The notes beneath the pieces are model-generated. The model ran no database searches, was not told where the DNA came from, and saw nothing but the letters and a program-made list of their open reading frames with translations. From an uncultured Spirochaetia bacterium (lineage in GTDB: Bacteria; Spirochaetota; Spirochaetia; SZUA-6; Bin103), in assembly GCA_958296075.1 (NCBI GenBank), contig CATQHW010000001.1, positions 434,001-498,000 of the forward strand: a DNA stretch of 64,000 nt. The letters run 5' to 3'. Shown piece after piece: positions 62,413-64,000 of this stretch. The stretch's first letter is position 1, and each line of letters begins with the position of its first letter. A program made the position numbers and the translations under genes.

Positions 62413-63791
62413 GAGCGGCCCTCCGATGCGTCCGCCGGCGCGCCGCCGGCGCCGGTGTCGGTGTCGGCGCGGCTCATCAGATGCTTGACGCTGATGCCGA
62501 ATCCCTCCTCGAACTTGTGCAGGAAGTCGACGAACGCCTCCGGGCCGCGGTTCAGCAGCCCGTTCATGCCCCGTTCGTCGTCCATGATCACCACGTTATC
62601 GATCGCCATCTCCCGCGCGTAGCGCTCGTACGCCGCGAACAATACCGGTAGCTGCTGCTGGACGAACAGCGCGATGCGGCCGACGTCGGCGCCCGCGATC
62701 ATCCGCGCCTTCTGATCGAGCAGATCGTTCTGGGTCGACTCGACGACCTGCACCGAACGGTTCTGGCCGTTCGCCAGTATCTCCGCCGCCTGCCACCTGT
62801 TGTCCGCCTCCAGCGTCACGTCGGAGACGTTCTTGAGCTTGCGCAGGTCGACGGCGATCTCCTGAACGGCCCGCTCGCCTTCGCTGTCGGCACGCTCGAT
62901 GGCGCTGTCGGCCTCCAGGCGGGCCTGCTCGACTTCCGCCTCAACGGTCCGCCGCAGCACTTCCAACTCCTGCTCGGCGGCGATGATCTTCTCATTGGCG
63001 GTATTCTCGGCCACGGCCTCGCGCCGCTTGGCGTCCGACTCCGCGCGCTCCGCCTGCGCCTTCATCCGCGCCTCCTCGATCTCCACCTCCTGGCGCTTGC
63101 GGGATAGCGTCTTGTTGGCCAGGTTGGCGATGTAGTTGGAGGTATCCCAGATTTTCTGCAGCGATACCGACACCACGCGCATGCCGAAGGTGCTCAGGTC
63201 CTGATTGCTGTCGCGCAGCAACTCCGCCCGAAACTGCGCGCGTTCGCCGTCGGTGTCGGCGCCATCGCCGTCGGCCCGCGCCTCGCCCTCGCCGGCGCGA
63301 TCCGTCTCGTCGACGCTCTCCATCATGCCGATCGCCTGCAACGGCGTGGTCTTGTTGAGCGCGCCGCGGAAGTTGCCCACCATCGTCTGCTGTATCTGCT
63401 CCTGTATCTCCTCCCGCGTCTTGCCCATCAGCCGTTCGACGGCCGAATAGAGGAGCGCGTCATCGTCATGGTCGACGCAGACGCAGGCGGTAGCGTCGGC
63501 GCCGACGGTGATGCCGTTCGCCGAGTTCACGCCCTCCACGCGCACGTCGATCGGGATCGTGCTCAGCTCCAATCCCCGCGCGCTCTGAAAGAAGGGGATC
63601 ACGAACGTCCAACCGCCGCGCTGCAGTCGAAAACCGTAACTCTTGCCGCCGGCGTGCGTCTTGGTGCCGGTCACGACCAGCACCTGGTTTGGCGGGCAAA
63701 CCTTGATGAGGGACTTGAGCCCCCCGATGATCACGAAGAACAGCGCGACCGCGGCGATCGCGCCGCCGGCCGTAAAGGCTGCCGTATCCAT
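62409..63791 (-). CDS. SPFH/band-7 (flotillin-like) membrane protein
   Basis: A 460-residue flotillin-type protein. An N-terminal helix (AIAAVALFFVIIGGL) is followed by an SPFH domain with GGWTFVIPFFQSARGLELST and an insertion rich in Asp/Glu (about 165-190), then a coiled coil (about 230-320, KRQEVEIEEARMKAQAERAE) and a C-terminal helical part. GGAGG precedes ATG 63791. It is translationally coupled to the downstream flotillin and follows the partial gene at the right edge by 53 bp, likely one operon. Confidence 0.8.
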   Translation of the reverse strand: MDTAAFTAGGAIAAVALFFVIIGGLKSLIKVCPPNQVLVVTGTKTHAGGKSYGFRLQRGGWTFVIPFFQSARGLELSTIPIDVRVEGVNSANGITVGADATACVCVDHDDDALLYSAVERLMGKTREEIQEQIQQTMVGNFRGALNKTTPLQAIGMMESVDETDRAGEGEARADGDGADTDGERAQFRAELLRDSNQDLSTFGMRVVSVSLQKIWDTSNYIANLANKTLSRKRQEVEIEEARMKAQAERAESDAKRREAVAENTANEKIIAAEQELEVLRRTVEAEVEQARLEADSAIERADSEGERAVQEIAVDLRKLKNVSDVTLEADNRWQAAEILANGQNRSVQVVESTQNDLLDQKARMIAGADVGRIALFVQQQLPVLFAAYERYAREMAIDNVVIMDDERGMNGLLNRGPEAFVDFLHKFEEGFGISVKHLMSRADTDTGAGGAPADASEGRS

Positions 63792-63844
63792 GGCTCCTCC
63801 AGTTCAGTATTCGGTACGATCGGCGACAGCGCTTCGATCCGTCG

Positions 63845-64000
63845 TCACTCCAGCTCCCGGGCAGCATCGAGTCCGCGCACGTACACGCACCGATCGGTGA
63901 CCTGCGCCACCTGCACGCGGGCGTCGACGGCAAAGCGCTCCTCAGGATTCTCGGCCAGCGCGTACCGCTCCGCCACCGACTGGCCCAGGCGGATGCGGAC
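63845..64000 (-). CDS. C-terminal part of a gene upstream of the flotillins
   Basis: Fifty-one codons are visible, ending VQVAQVTDRCVYVRGLDAAR and a stop at 63847-63845; the start is outside the window. The terminal beta-strand pattern (ARVQVAQV, then CVYVRGL) resembles the OB-fold end of NfeD/YqiJ/YuaF proteins, which often precede flotillin genes. That is a suggestion from position and pattern, not a firm assignment. Confidence 0.4.
   Translation of the reverse strand, partial: VRIRLGQSVAERYALAENPEERFAVDARVQVAQVTDRCVYVRGLDAARELE

Noticed and set aside
1-64000. CRISPR arrays, tRNA or rRNA genes, complete insertion sequences, prophage
   Set aside because: No regularly spaced repeats, cloverleaf-like sequence, intact transposase or phage structural gene was recognised by eye.

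Overview
This is a high-GC (roughly two-thirds G+C), gene-dense window from a bacterium. No rRNA or tRNA is visible, so the lineage cannot be fixed. LplABC/YtcP-type sugar importers without a local ATPase, many phytanoyl-CoA dioxygenase (PhyH) family enzymes, Gfo/Idh/MocA dehydrogenases, glycosidase-like proteins and numerous gene fragments suggest an uncultured, perhaps host-associated bacterium. Spirochaetota-like or Poribacteria-like groups are possible, but this is inference only.

Region 1 (about 0.3-17.5 kb, all on the minus strand) is a defence island. Read in the direction of transcription it holds: (i) an SNF2/DrmD-like helicase, an SMC-like AAA ATPase, a PIN nuclease and a large PglX/DrmMI-like adenine methylase that carries one frameshift; (ii) an AAA ATPase plus subtilisin-like protease pair of IetAS type; (iii) a decayed DUF4276 (TOPRIM-like) gene and a short coding tail before it; (iv) a small membrane protein translationally coupled to a ThsB-like TIR protein, in visibly lower-GC DNA; (v) a diverged copy of the protease gene's 3' end; and (vi) a ParB-domain/ABC-type ATPase fusion coupled to a TOPRIM-fold putative nuclease. 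Module (vi) and the four-gene arrangement (i) are the best candidates for undescribed systems.

Region 2 (17.6-50 kb) is a catabolic region. It has two paralogous TIM-barrel glycosidase-like proteins, three paralogous five-bladed-propeller (GH32/43-like) proteins, two LplABC-like ABC importers (a binding protein and two permeases each), three PhyH enzymes (one at its right edge), a divergent pair of Gfo/Idh dehydrogenases, an amidohydrolase, two aldo/keto reductases, an AAC(3)-family acetyltransferase, a SelA-fold PLP enzyme, an enolase-superfamily enzyme and a sugar epimerase. Together these look like uptake and oxidative or eliminative processing of unusual carbohydrates. Fragments of other genes lie between them (a second propeller, VanZ, DapA, an ABC exporter, an IS3 OrfA), which indicates repeated recombination and decay.

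Region 3 (50-64 kb) is mostly housekeeping and envelope genes: ArfB, a PhyH gene, an overlapping ABC ATPase / lipoprotein adaptor / FtsX permease / second ABC ATPase operon in which the second ATPase has an AbrB-like tail, Tag glycosylase, a Gfo/Idh-PhyH pair, hisI-hisG, and two coupled flotillin-like proteins preceded by a partial gene at the right edge.
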